From assembly GCA_943737045.1 (NCBI GenBank), contig CALSFV010000005.1, positions 1,426,001 through 1,490,000 of the forward strand: a stretch of 64,000 nucleotides of DNA, written 5' to 3'. This document shows, piece after piece, positions 46,676 to 59,900 of the stretch. Below the pieces are notes generated by a model. It saw only the letters and a program-made list of their open reading frames with translations, searched no databases and was not told where the DNA came from. The translations under genes and the position numbers were made by a program. The stretch's first letter is position 1. Every line of letters starts with the position of its first letter. This stretch comes from Parapristionchus giblindavisi (Eukaryota; Nematoda; Chromadorea; Rhabditida; Diplogasteridae).

Positions 46676-49159
46676 TTAGATCTTGGAGAGTTGAACGTCA
46701 GTGTCGGGGGCACTTGTCATGATCAGCTTCTGGATCTGAACGAAAATATTTTTATAAATTCAAGAAGCGAAATCTCTGCCGTAACAACGGAGACGTCCAC
46801 GCAAACTCCTCAGAACATAAATTTTCCAAATATTACATTTATCCCAAATTTCGACATTTGCATTCTGCAAACTTTACGCGCAAATCTCCATTGTTACGGC
46901 GGAGGAACGTAAGGCAAATGTATTATAACATGACATAACAAGGAAGATCCTGACCTCTTTGAACTTTGCATGATCAGCTCCTCCAACCAATCCGAGTAGC
47001 ACACACTCGGAAGTCGTGAGCACTGCACCCGCACGCTCCATCTGCTTGAAGGCGAACGCCCTGCATTAATCAATCAGTCTTAGTAGTGACTTAAGACTCT
47101 AAGCACTAAGTACTGCATCCTTAACCATAAGTATCAAAGTAGCCTACCGTAATAGTATCAAAGCTGTGATCCAGATATTACAGTATTTTCGTCGCTCTTC
47201 ATTTTTAATCAATATATATACTACACATAATATCGGTATTTTCTCTTGTCCAAGAAACGATAAATTAATATTATTATTATTACCTATCAACGGCGGCTCG
47301 ACTGCTCGTCGCATCCACCACTACGTGCACACTGATGCCACGTTCGAGTAGATCAAAGGTCGTCTGAAATGAATATCGATGAATATATATTCACCAAGCA
47401 ACATTGATGTGAGAGCATAGAATCGTGCACGGTGAAGGCAGAAGAAAAAATGCGTTTCAATATTCAAGTAAATATCAAATATAAATCAAAATACAAAAAT
47501 CATTTTATACATGATTTGCGTCTATTCCATGCATGGTTTCCAACACTACAGTACCATAGCACTAAAGCTACCGTATACCTGAAGGACGCAGACGTGGGCC
47601 TCGATACCGCAGAGGATGACCGACTTGGGCATAGGGTTGAGCAGCTGCTCGACGGGCGGAATGCACATGGAGAACTGTAATGAGAGCGATTGTGATCAAT
47701 CGATAAACAGGCAAAAACTACAGTAATACCACTATCATTTTCAGATCGTTAACTCCGATCTGTACATTCTTTGGTTTTGCAAAACTTAAAGTGCGCTTAT
47801 AATTGACTTTAGGTGAACTAATTAAAGTAAACTACAAGCGAGCAGGGCTGTGCATTTTTCGTTTTTCGATTTTTCGAATTTTTCGATTTTTCGACTTTTT
47901 TCGAACAATTTTTTCGACGAAAAATTTTTCGACTTTTTTCTCGAAAAATCGAAAAAAAGAGAACTGTAAATAGCACTTAAAATTGAATATTTTGTCAATT
48001 CGGTATTATTTGAAAGTTCTGTAGTTGTATTCCAGGTAACGTTTGTAATAATTTAATCATTTTTGCAATTGTAATTGTATTAATTTGTCTGGCAAGTTCT
48101 CTTAGAGATAGGTTGTCTAACTGAACTACCATAGAATAATCCAACCTCTCCCAAAAAGACTCTTTGGATAGTATTCTTTAGCTTGATATAGTAACTGGGA
48201 CTCGTGCAAGCCAAGCAAGTCGCGAGAAATTAAAAGAAATTGCATTTAGAAATTCTTATACATTTTTCGATTTTTTCGAAATTTTTCGATTTTTTCGACT
48301 TTTATTTCCGAAAAATTTCGTTTTTCGAATTTTTTTCGAAATTTTTTTTTCGCACAGCCCTGCAAGTGAGTCACGCATTTCAAGTACGCTTTAAGTTCTG
48401 AAAATCATTCGTTCAAGAGGAACTGGTAAAATGTCCTTGTGTGGGGACATTTTGCGGTAAATACCTTGGACTTGTCAAAGACGGGAGTGTTGGCGGGTAG
48501 ACCGAGTTCGGGCACGAGATGACCCAGTCCCTTGGGGTATTGTTCGGTAGCGACGATGGGCATCTTGAATAAGGAAGAATCAATCATTGATTAATCATAA
48601 TGAAGTTTGGGTAATCGATCGATAATACGGCTAGCTAAATGCATTCTACATTCTGCAGTAAATCATGCAATAAATATTATGTCAATCACTCAATGTCAAA
48701 AAGCTGTAGACTAGCCGACAAAAACTCCAAATTAATATATAGCGATATAGAACTACAGTATCCCAAATATATACAGTACCTCAAGCGTAGACGCAGCAGA
48801 GATCAGGCGAGCAGCCACCGTACACACCTCGGGGAACTTGATGATATTCTTTCTGACGATTGGATTACGGTAATTAAAGGAGCCAATCAATCGACCATAT
48901 GCCGAATAACTACGTTACAGGTTTTCAAAATGCGGTCAGGTTTTTTTTCGATTTTTGTGAGAGGTTTGCGGCTCTTTCGGTTTTGCAAAAATGACGCAAG
49001 GTATTTAAAAAATCCCAAAATGCGTCCAGGCTTCGTAGTTTGTAACGTACTTTTCGACCAATGCAATCGATAATCCTACCTGAACTTCTCCTGTAGATCA
49101 CAGACGAAGAGGGCCGAGTCCTTGATTGACAGACGAGAGAACGCACGTGTTGCAGCCAT
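46676..49159 (-). CDS. Isochorismatase domain-containing protein (ISOC1/2-like), complete, ~197 aa
   Basis: Seven minus-strand exons in phase: 49159-49080, 48852-48780, 48563-48465, 47674-47579, 47363-47284, 47060-46955, 46735-46676. It starts [20 protein letters not shown] and continues DLQEKF, very like the start of animal ISOC proteins. The cysteine-hydrolase triad is visible: Asp in FVCDLQEKF, Lys in FDKSKFSM, Cys in [11 protein letters not shown]. Other family landmarks are [16 protein letters not shown] and [20 protein letters not shown]. Length fits the family (about 200 aa). Such proteins are predicted hydrolases of unknown natural substrate, found in cytosol or mitochondria. The short N terminus is weakly basic but no clear mitochondrial presequence is seen. 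A hAT-like MITE lies in the intron between exons 48563-48465 and 47674-47579. Confidence 0.95.
47843..48362. mobile_element. hAT-like MITE (520 bp) in isochorismatase-like gene intron
   Basis: Ends CAGGGCTGTGCATTTTTCG and its inverse CGCACAGCCCTG. It is flanked by 8-bp CAAGCGAG (47835-47842) and CAAGTGAG (48363-48370), a 7/8 match. A CAGG..TG terminus and 8-bp duplication are hallmarks of hAT elements. The sub-terminal DNA is full of TTTTTCGA runs. There is no transposase. Its centre (about 48096-48210) shares a GATAGGTTGTCTAACTG-containing stretch with QSOX intron 15 (44145-44265). Confidence 0.8.
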
Positions 49160-50806
49160 ACTATTTAATCAATATTTACCAATAAAACATTATATTATAT
49201 TATAACACACAATATAACATAATATAATATATTAATAATATATTATAACATAACATTATACGCTCACGAAATAGCAGTCGTTCCATTGCAATTCATCGTT
49301 ATATTCAATGCGGTATGCAAACCGAGATTACTGTATAAACTGCAAATCAATTCTCTGATAGCTTAGCATTTATCGATTTTCCTCTTGATTATTGTGTCAA
49401 TAATCGGTCTGTGATGAGTGGGGACAAAGTACAACAACTTGCACAAACTGTGTGTAGAAGACATCTATACAACAAAAACAGATAAGGTCATAAGGTCGAA
49501 AGAGGGCGTGCCTTATCGTTAGGTGCACTAAGGCATAAGGTCGTGCCTTAACGTTAAGGTCACACTAAGGCAGTGTGTACGTGATAAGGTCGATAATTAT
49601 CATGAGTCAAGTGAATTGGGAGGAGTATACATTGTTTGTGAGTGTAGCAGCTCTATTATTGTGTGTCTGTCGTATTATGGTATGTAGAATGAATCAAATG
49701 TGGTTCAAGGGGAGATAAAGGGGGACATTGAGCAATCGATTGAGGTCGTGTAAGGCAAGATACGGTAGAGAACATATACGGTATACGGTAGGTAGACAAA
49801 TCTGTGTAGGACCAACAACATACATATTTGAACTTGTTGATATTGTAGATGGTGTGGGGAGGGATTGAGGCAAACAAATAGGAATTGTACTGTGAGATAC
49901 AATGTAACACATCAAGGATGGAGACGAATTTAGAGAAAAAAAAGATGCGCTATGTGTGGGATCGATAGTTCAACAAGGCATACATAAATACAGATTACGG
50001 CAGGTTTATCCCTTTCGGGACCACAGGATGGGGGCGGGGACGGGGTACTCTGGTATTTTATCCTACCAGGAACCCGGTAAATTTCCTTCCGGAAAGGATT
50101 CTGGTAGCAAATTTACCGGGTTCCTGGTAGGAAAAAATACCAGAGTAGAGCTATGCACCAATCAATAATGACAAACGGGACTCCGACCAGGGAGGATAAG
50201 AGGAGATACTAGATTTCGAATAAATGTAGACGAAAGTCTGACACGAACAACGCAAAAAACGGTATAGAATGCAGCACTCACAATTAGTATTATTTCGTGT
50301 GTATATATTAAATGAACCGAGACTGATGATTAGAGCGAATAAATGACTGAGGTGATTGAAAGAAAACGGGGGAAATGGGGGAAAAGTGGGAAGAAAAATG
50401 GAGAAAATGCGGGAAAATCTGGAAAAGTAGGGGAAAAAAATGCAAAGATGTACAGCTTGAACTATCTGTATAACATCAGTAAACTTTTAAAGAATGCAAA
50501 AAAAGAGTAAAATGCGTTCGAAAGAGATTGATCGGGCGGATTACAATTCACATATGGAGCGGAATAGAGGAGGTTTGTTATGCACCGAAATAAGGGAGAG
50601 AGTATAATGGGAGCGATAGAAAAAACAATCGATAAGGAGAACGTAAAAAAAGACGAATGATGACAAATAAGAAGATAAACGAGTTGGAGTAGGAGCAGAG
50701 GAATCCCTGAGAACGATCGAATCAATCGATATTATCGATCACCGATTATCGATTGCCATCATACACGAGATATCTGATGATCTGCAATGAGGACACAGTT
50801 AGATTC
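49160..50806. other. Intergenic between pxf-1-like 3' end and isochorismatase-like start
   Basis: AT-rich TATTATATT repeats at 49185-49260 and AAGGTCGTGCCTTA phrases at 49480-49600. A strong hairpin at 50046-50147 and GGGGAAAA-rich sequence near 50365-50440. It should contain the promoter of the isochorismatase-like gene (just above 49159) and the 3' UTR of the Rap GEF. No further gene seen. Confidence 0.45.
50046..50147. repeat. Inverted repeat/mini-MITE with ~39-bp arms
   Basis: TACTCTGGTATTTTATCCTA (50046 on) pairs with TAGGAAAAAATACCAGAGTA (to 50147), and the arms continue through AGGAACCCGGTAAATTT/AAATTTACCGGGTTCCT, with about 24 bases between. The outer TACTCTGGTATTTT also begins the element at 7345, so the ends may be related. 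Confidence 0.8.
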
Positions 50807-53800
50807 CTACACTTGATCTTTGATCTCTACCGTACCACTATCGTCGACGCTTGCCGCCCTCTTCTCACGGTGCTGCAACTGCTGCTGCTGGTGCAGCTTC
50901 CTGGCTCCGGTCATGCCTATGAGGGGCACGACCCGATGACCCATCATGACACGAATTGATTGGGTGTGATTGGGAGGAGCATGATGAGAGTGATGAAGGA
51001 TGGGTGGAGGTGTGTGGGGAGTGGCAGTCATTGTAGTAGATGATGATAATGAACCAGGAGTGGGCACGTAGAACCGAGACGAGGGTGCGGGTGCTGAGGT
51101 AGATGGGTGAGAGGAGACGAATAGTGATCTGCAATGTTATTGATTTATTGATTGAATGCTACCGTAATCCATAATTCGGCTCGTTGATCGACTACAGTAC
51201 CTGTACAGTGCGGAAGAGGGCGGTCCCACGTGGACCGAAGCCATCGCGGCAGCTACGGTATCTGAACGGGGAGAAATCAATCGATAATTCAAGACAAAGA
51301 AATCAAAAATCGATTAGTAGTGAAGCGTCACGTGCTGATGATGCATTGATTGATTGATTTGTATTGCAGTACACCCATCACCATTCAAAATGATATGATA
51401 ACAACATAAAGATGCCACTGACCACAATCCTGGCGCAGAGCCAACAGAGAATCTTAGCACCGTGTCAACACCAACCATGCTTTGCTGCTCAACCAAAGGA
51501 CACCACATATAGCATGACCATGTGCGCATACATCGAAATCATAGAGATTGACCAATCGATAAATCGATAGATAGGTAAGAAGAGGCAGTGCGACAAGTAG
51601 TAGGAAGCAACACACATATTGATTATTGATTAGATAGTGGGCAAATCAATCGATAAATCGATCGATAGATGCTATAAGATATGATCTATACCTAACTAGG
51701 GTAGGAGGGATGAAGACTTGTGATACGCAACTGTTCTCAGTCTATATGAGAACATCTGAAATAGGGGTATACGGTAAGGTACTACACCACATAAAATACG
51801 GAAAAAAGACAGTAAGAGGCACACAACGGACGACTACTGTACCTGTGTGATAATAGCCGGTTACGGACGAGCTCTCCTGATTCAGATCCACGGGGATGGT
51901 GGTGCCTCCGGGCGCATTTGCATGATGATGGCCATGGTGGAGGCCAGAGGGAGGCAGGGACGAGGGAAGGGGCGGAGCCATGCCTCCAGAGGGGTGATGG
52001 AAGCCATCACGAGCACCATTGCGAGATGAGACACGAACCAGACCTGACCAGGGAGGGAGGGATATAGAGGATCGATCGATAGATAGATATGAGAGAGATA
52101 AGATACGGTAAGCTGAAGAGTAGGGAGGTACGGTAGACAGACACAGATTGGTATGGAAATATGGGGATATGGTAGCACAACAGTAGTACAATTTCGTGTG
52201 AATGGGGAAAAATTGTGCGGGGAAAGAACAGTGCGAAAGAAGATAATACTAACAAACTACCAGTATTCTACACCTTTACAAATGATCTATGATCAAGCAA
52301 AAATCAATCAATATTATCGTTCTACAGTAACCTGTCTACCGTACCTCTCGATGGTAGTCCAGATGGGTGCACTCCTCCGTGGGATCTGCCCAGAGTATTC
52401 GAATGATACGAAAGAGGACCCGACGAGGAATGATGATGTGACGATGAAGGCGATTGAGGGGCGCGTTCCTGTAAACGAAAGGTTACGATTACGGTATGTC
52501 CGATTACGGTAGGTGCAAATTGTCAAGGCTCCGAAATGGCTTCAACATTCGGCATCCCTTTCAAGTACACAGTATGCTTCGTGTAGTGAATCAATAAATC
52601 GAAAAAAAAAACAATAAATCAATCAATCCTCACCTTGGTTTTGCTCTGCTGCACGAGTGCGAGCATCTTCTGCACAGCCTGGGGCGATTCCACACCAAAC
52701 TTGGCTCCGCCCCCTACATATCGATTGATCGACGACGGAGCACCACCAGAGTGCACCGATGACTGGTTTGGTCCTGAAGCGGAGGGAGATTAAAGTCAGT
52801 GCGCGATCAACAATTAGAAGACTACCGTACTCTGCTACAGTAACCACTACAGTAACCACAGTACCTGATGTATTGGATTGTGAGGAGAGCGAGGATGGAG
52901 TGGGAGATGGAGCGCGAGTAGAGATTGGTCGTCTGAATAAGAAAAGAAATAATTAGCTGTTTTCCATACTAGGCCATATGAACCGTCCGCAACCTCGAAT
53001 CAACAGGGCCATCTAACTACTCTCAAATTTCCCCTTCCTGCTGATGTCACATAACCCACAGTATCCATAACACACATACAGTACTCACAACTCACTCACT
53101 CATTGTCAGCCTCTACCATAGTTTATAAGTCAACCGTAGTCAAGAAGCTCTTTCACACACTACAATGCATTTATCTTATCAGCACTAAGGTGTGTCGGAG
53201 GCAGCGGGAAATGGCTCGCAATTTCTTATTCTTTCGCCTCTGACTGATTTTTTTCTCCGTTAAAGAAAACAGTCGAAATCGAAATTGGTGATTGAAATGT
53301 ATGAAACACACGAAAACGTTGTTGTTGTTGTTGTTGTTGCCCATTGCGCTCATGATATCCACACTAAGTTCAAGTTTTCCGCATTAAGTCAAGTGAACCG
53401 TCCACAACATCGAATCAACAGGTCGTCAAACTATTATTATTATTATTCATCTACGCCCGAGGCGCAACAGCAATTAAGTAAAGAATAATTGTGAAAGACA
53501 TGATTGGCGACTCTCAGTATTCATTGAGAATGTAATAATTCGACGATATTAGGGTGGGCATTCAATCGACTACTCACAAATGCCTACCAATTCCCCCAAA
53601 TTCGAAACCTCTTTCTGCCTCTTGTCACATAAACCACAGAACCCAAATACACACATACCGTACTCAACCTCGACCGTAGTCTATAAATCTACAGTAATCT
53701 ACCGTACCTCTGTGGTGGTCCACCGGATCCGATCGTCTTCTCGCCTCCTCCTCCATTCGAGGTGGACGGTTGTTCCAATTCCAGCGAGAGTGTGTCGAGT

Positions 53801-53845
53801 TCGGACTCGTTGTCAATCACCTAAAAGTGTTTAAATGATTTAAAA

Positions 53846-53925
<80 letters not shown>

Positions 53926-56900
53926 TAATACCTTGAGCTCCGCCAGATACGTTTTCACCTTCCGCACCATGAGCGCTTGCTCGTACACCTAGACAATAAT
54001 GAAAATTAGATGAAAGTCGATGACAATTGATCTGCCGACATATGACCAGCTCAATACACGAATTCACCAGGTTAGCCAATATTACAATTCAAAGCACTTT
54101 GGTTACTTAAAATCAATCAATAATACAGATACGATCTACCGTATACCTTCTTTCTCGGTTGTGTCGCTCCCTTGGCAGTCTTGCGCATCGTCGCAACCGT
54201 CCCATTCGCGTACTCGAACGTGTTCATGTGCAGCAGGGCGTCATTCAGCACACCGCCGGACTGGAATAATAATTATCGATTAATTTTATTTATTTCATAC
54301 ATTGCCATACCCTCGCAGTGCAAGGATTGACCCACTATATAAGGCCCATTTTAGGCCACTTGATAAAAAAAGAAAGCTAAAATGACGGTTTTTAAACGAA
54401 AATAATGAATTTTGTGAATCAACCCACCCTATTTTGAGAATTGACCCACTATATAAAAATAGACGGCGAGGGTTCCGAAAATGTATGATTTATTTATTTA
54501 TTCTAATACATAAATTCGTATCAATACTACATAATTATAGCACACAAAACAACGCAGCAATTTTAATACACTATCCCGTAATTGTGTAACATGTAATTAT
54601 TAGTACCATTATATACAAAATGACAAGATCCATCCAACTTTAAAATGATGAAAAATCGATAAATCGATAAAATTCGGAGCCTCACCCTCTCAGCCATGGC
54701 AGCAATCTCGTACGGAGCACTGCACAGTTTTCCCACTCCTCGAATCGCTCTCGCTACCAGTCTCAACTTCTCAAAGTTCACCAGCTTATCCGTGTACGTC
54801 GGATTGCCCTCGTGCATGAACGTCAGATCCTGTAGATCATTATCGATTGATTATTAGTGATCAATGATAGATTATCGATTGATTATTAGTGATCAATGAT
54901 AGATTATCGATTGATTATTAGTGATCAATGATAGATTATCGATTGATTATTAGTGATCAACGATAGATTATCGATTGATTATTGGTGATCAACGAGTGGC
55001 ATAATTGGAGGCGTCGAAATATCGGCAATTTACTAATACAAAAATTACCGCATCATAGAGTGATTGAAATAGCAAACAGTTTGACCACCACAGCACAAGA
55101 TGATGACATTTAATTAAAGACAAAATTAAATAAAAGCCCACAAACCTTCTTGAGCACAGGGTAAATGGGAATGACCGGAGGATCGTGCGATACAGTGGCC
55201 AGATGTTGTCGGTACTTGCTCATATTACGAGATGGATCGACGAGAGCGTGTACCTCATCCAACCAACGCACGTACTTACTGCAATTGCAATTAGTTTAAT
55301 AAATGATTAATTTAAAACATCATTAACATCATCTCCCTCCCAATCACTCCAATCAATGGGTGTTCTGATGAGAAACAAATAATAAATACGAATTAATGCC
55401 AATCTCTCAATGGGAATAATTATATGTGATCGTTCTGGTGGTCTACGCCTATGGATGATGAGCTAATCGCATCATTCACCCATCTGACTCAAGTCTGATA
55501 TGATAAATGAATTTGAAGGCCAATCTGTCAGCCTTCCCATATCAAACTTTTGTATCGAGTAGAAGGAACGATGAGCAATTTACCAGCATTTAAAATGTTT
55601 AGAACCAAACAAAGATATTGAGAGCGACTAAAATGCAGGCAGTTATGTCAGCTGAGTGAAACACAAACCTGCCTACTCTATCCCAACTGGAGTGGAGTCG
55701 TCTCACCGCGGGCTTGTCCAGTCCCGACATAATGGCGAACATCGAATTGAAGTTGCGCAGATCACGACAATATCTGGGTATGAATTACACATTATTGGAA
55801 ATTATAAGAACAGCAAAATCGAAATATCCGAGCTTAACAGCGCAGCATGAAACCGGCCACTGACGGGTTGAAATCATCAAGAGCCGTGTCCAAGTCACAG
55901 TGGCAAACCGTTTGTCAAATATGTCAAATGACCAACTTCACAACGTAGACGGAGGCATTTGCCACAAGTGACGCTCTCCTACGCTTATGACGTCGCCTTT
56001 GCCGACAAACGGATTGCCGCCATACATTTTCGGTACCCTCGCCGTCTATTTTTATATAGTGGGTCAATTGTCGAAATCGGGTGGGTGGATGCATAAAATT
56101 CGTTATTTTTGCTTAAAAACCGTCATTTTTATCTTCCTTTTTTTATCGAGTGGCCTAACATGACCCTTATATAGTGGGCCAATCCTCGCACTGCGAGGGT
56201 ATGGCAATGTATGATTGCCGCTGTTCATAGATACCGATACAAGAGATCGAGAAACGCCGGACAGGCTCCAGATTACGGTAGTGAAAGTGTAGCTTTCATG
56301 CTTGCTAGCATGCCTCACCTGGCAATCTTGATAAACTTCTTGATGAGCTTGGCACGCTTGCCGACATTCTTCTCGGTGCACACCTCACTGCCCACCCACC
56401 ACATCTCCCGGTTGAAGAGACGTTCGAAGGATGACAATCGAGACCAACCATATCTGTAAACAACAACAACCTCATTCATCAATTATTTTTATATTTGAAA
56501 CAATTTTTTACATTTTAAATACTCCCCCGGAGTAATTTGAAACTCTCCACTCTACCAATGCACTCTCGCTTTCTTTGTCTGCAAGAGAGCGTGTCCAGAG
56601 CACAGAGTTTCGAATTAGCTTGGGGTGGGTTTTAGTAAATAATTAAAATGTGGTGGGGTAAATTACGGTGAAAAGATATTGTTTCAAGACAAAGTTCAAG
56701 TTCATCGATCAAATTTAGCACATCCGACTTTAGTTCTAAATATCAAGATAACACCCATCAAAAATAGTAATAATCATCAGCCATGATATGCACAAGAGAC
56801 AAGAATTCACCAAGTCATACTCATGATTTTTCAAATGCACACCCCGAGCTGATTTGAAAGGCCCTCCGCTCTGGCAATGCTCTCTCGCTTTCTTTGTCCA

Positions 56901-59900
56901 CGAGAGAGCCAGAGCTGAGAGCATCAAATTAGCTTGGGGAGTCTTGAAAGACGGCAAAACATCAATGCAAGGAATAAATAAATAAATAAATAAACAAATA
57001 AATAAATAAATAAATAAATTAATTAATTAATTAATTAATGGGCTGACCTGCTCTCCAACTGGAAGAGATTATCCACGTACTCCGTCGGTTCGATCGATGA
57101 GAACGTCGCAAAATCCTGAGAGAGAAAAATGTGTTAAATTAATATTATTAATAGAAATATGAATAGATAGGTAGGTACAAGTATGGGTTTACATGCACTT
57201 TAAAAATATATAGGCTTGCTAAAAAAAATTCATTTTTTTTTCATTTTCGTCGATTAAATGATGTACCATAAAAAATTTTAAAATTTAAAAAAAATAAAGC
57301 AAAACCCTCCACACCTGTAGTGTCAACTGGCACGCAACAACGTGAGCGTTGAGATTGAGCAGCTGACACTGGGCCTCCTTGAGCAGTTCGGGTGCCAATT
57401 CGTCCGGTACCAGTGGATCCGACCGAGAGTTGTTCTTCAGATAGTATCTGAAGAAGGGAAGGAGGGATTACGGTAGGTCGTTAAAAATAACACACAAATT
57501 GTTGAATACAATACTTCACAGGTCTTGTGCATGGGGTACATTTTTTCTCAATGTGTATTGCACCATAAAATCTGCAGTTCATCTGACTGTGCTACAGTAC
57601 CATTCAGATCAATCACAAACTGATCTCTACCGTATACCCTTAACCCGCCTGCTACCGTACCTGCTATTCAGAGCAATTCTCTCGGCCAGATTCTCCATCT
57701 GTGGCGGCAGTCTCCGTTGTTTGATCACTCGATCGGCAGTCACACTCGTCTCACACAGAGACCACTCCAGTGAACCCTCTGACGTCATACCGAACTCCTG
57801 AATCAATAAATGTATGATAAATAAATAAATAAATAATGAATGATGGATCAATTGTAATATACGACGGCATTTATTCCCAAAATGCGGCTAGGCTTCCTAG
57901 TTTGTCACATACTTTTCGACCTATGCTTTGAGTGATAACCTGCTGAGTTCCGGTTTCACCCCAAACTCAAAACAGTTACAGCATGCAAGCACATCGATAA
58001 TTTTGACAGAATGTATTCATATACAACAACCAACCTGTAGCGCCAGCTGGACTACATTCTGTGAAGTGGTCTCCTTGTAGACGGGAAGATACTTGAAAGT
58101 CTGATCGGCTCTGATAACGATCAATATTAATCAATCAATATATCATCAAAAAGATTAATTAATCAATCAATAAATCATCCAAAGGAGCAAATCAGACAGT
58201 TATAAAGGACCAAATAATGCCTTACTACCTCGTAGTGCTATTGTATTTGTATGTGTTCCCAGTGTGTTCATTTAGTATGTTTCTCATACTTTTTTTCTGA
58301 AACCCACATAAACAGCAGTGAGTCCAAAAGGTAAACGATCTCAAAGATCAAAGATCATCTCCGTCCCCTACCCTACCTGTATATCTTCAGGACGTGTTCG
58401 GGCGAGTCCGATCGTATGGGACCGTAGTATTGGGCGATGGCTGTGGCATTGGCGATATCGGGATTGGATCGAGATGAACGCAGTTCGCATGAGGGCTGCT
58501 GAAAGTCATTCAATCGATATCCATAAATCAATCAATCAATCAATATTATCAATCAATCCATCAATACCAATCAATATATTATTATGAGGTGGAAAACTAC
58601 ACAACGACAACTGTCTAGTCAACAGCAAAAGAAACATCATATAGACCTAGTGGATTCATGTTTCAACATCTATTAATGATCAAATAGCATCAGATAAATT
58701 AATGGCGCACTAAAAAATAGTGGAAAACGGAAAATGGAGGCTTTCCAGGGTCTAAAAAAGCACATGGAAACTCGAAAATTTGAATTCGCGGGCGCGAAAA
58801 AAGGTGCGGGAATTCAAATTCTGGCTTTCCAACTGCGGTTTTCTGCGGTTTAAAAAGGATGTTAAGTACGAATTTAAGTTCCTACGCTTCAGAAAGGTCG
58901 AAAATGAAATTTCGGCTTTATTTAAGTTTTATAACCGCAGAAAATCGCAGTTAGAAAGTCAGAATTTGAATTTCCGCGCCTTATTCGCGCCTGCGAATTC
59001 AAATTTCGAGTTTCCATTTTCGGTTTTCCAGTCATATGTGGGCGGCATTGCCTCTAGCGACAATACCCACCCGATTTTGGCGCCAAACCCACACGATTTA
59101 GCCAAAATTCAATAAAAAATTGAAAACGATGTGGGCAAAATTCATTCGAAAATGAAATTTTTGTGTCAAACCTACCCGATTTTTAGCACAAGACCCACCC
59201 GATTTTCATTTCCAGCGGCATGCCCGCCCATGTATGTTGCCAGTGTACTTTTTTAGACCCCGGAAAGTCGCCATTTTCCGTTTTCCACTATTTTTTAGTG
59301 CGCCATTATTCTCGATAAGCTTAGGTGAACACATTTTCAAAGTGCTGTCATGCTTTGTAGTTTGTAACGCACTTTTCGACATATGTCAATAAGTACATGC
59401 GTAATATTTATTTATTTATTTATATTATTTATATATGTAATAAAAATATTAAAATGATAATAGCCAATCACGTTGCACGTACCCTCTCATCCGTCTCATC
59501 CACTCCTCCTCCCTCCAACCTGGTGGATTTGAGCATCGTGAACAGCTTATCCATCACTCCTCCGTTCTTCATCGTCGCTGTCTTTGATGGCGTTCCTCCG
59601 CCTCCGCCACCCATCGTCGCCTTCACATTGGGCATACTACCGCTGAAAAACACGATCAATAAATCAATAAAGTGAATAAAGCATCTCTGTATACTTATTG
59701 TTAAAACACCATTTCTGGAAAGCAATAGTCACAGCTACCCCCTGATTTCACGTTTCATGCATGCTATTTTGCCGAGGAAAATGCAGATGAGCAATGTAAT
59801 ACACATTGGCCATACTACCACTGGAAAGCACGATCAATAAATCAATAAAGTGAAAAAAACAATGAATCTCTGTATCCCCATCTCTAGAAAGCAATCGTCA

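Noticed and set aside
50865..51134. Alternative frame over the last pxf-1 exon (with an IIIIYY hydrophobic run)
   Set aside because: It is out of phase with the upstream exon. The in-phase frame ([20 protein letters not shown] on) runs open to the stop at 50807.
55146..55278. Suspected frameshift in the pxf-1 CDC25 domain
   Set aside because: Recounting bases at 55255-55278 showed the exon is 133 nt and in phase; the apparent extra base was a reading error of mine.
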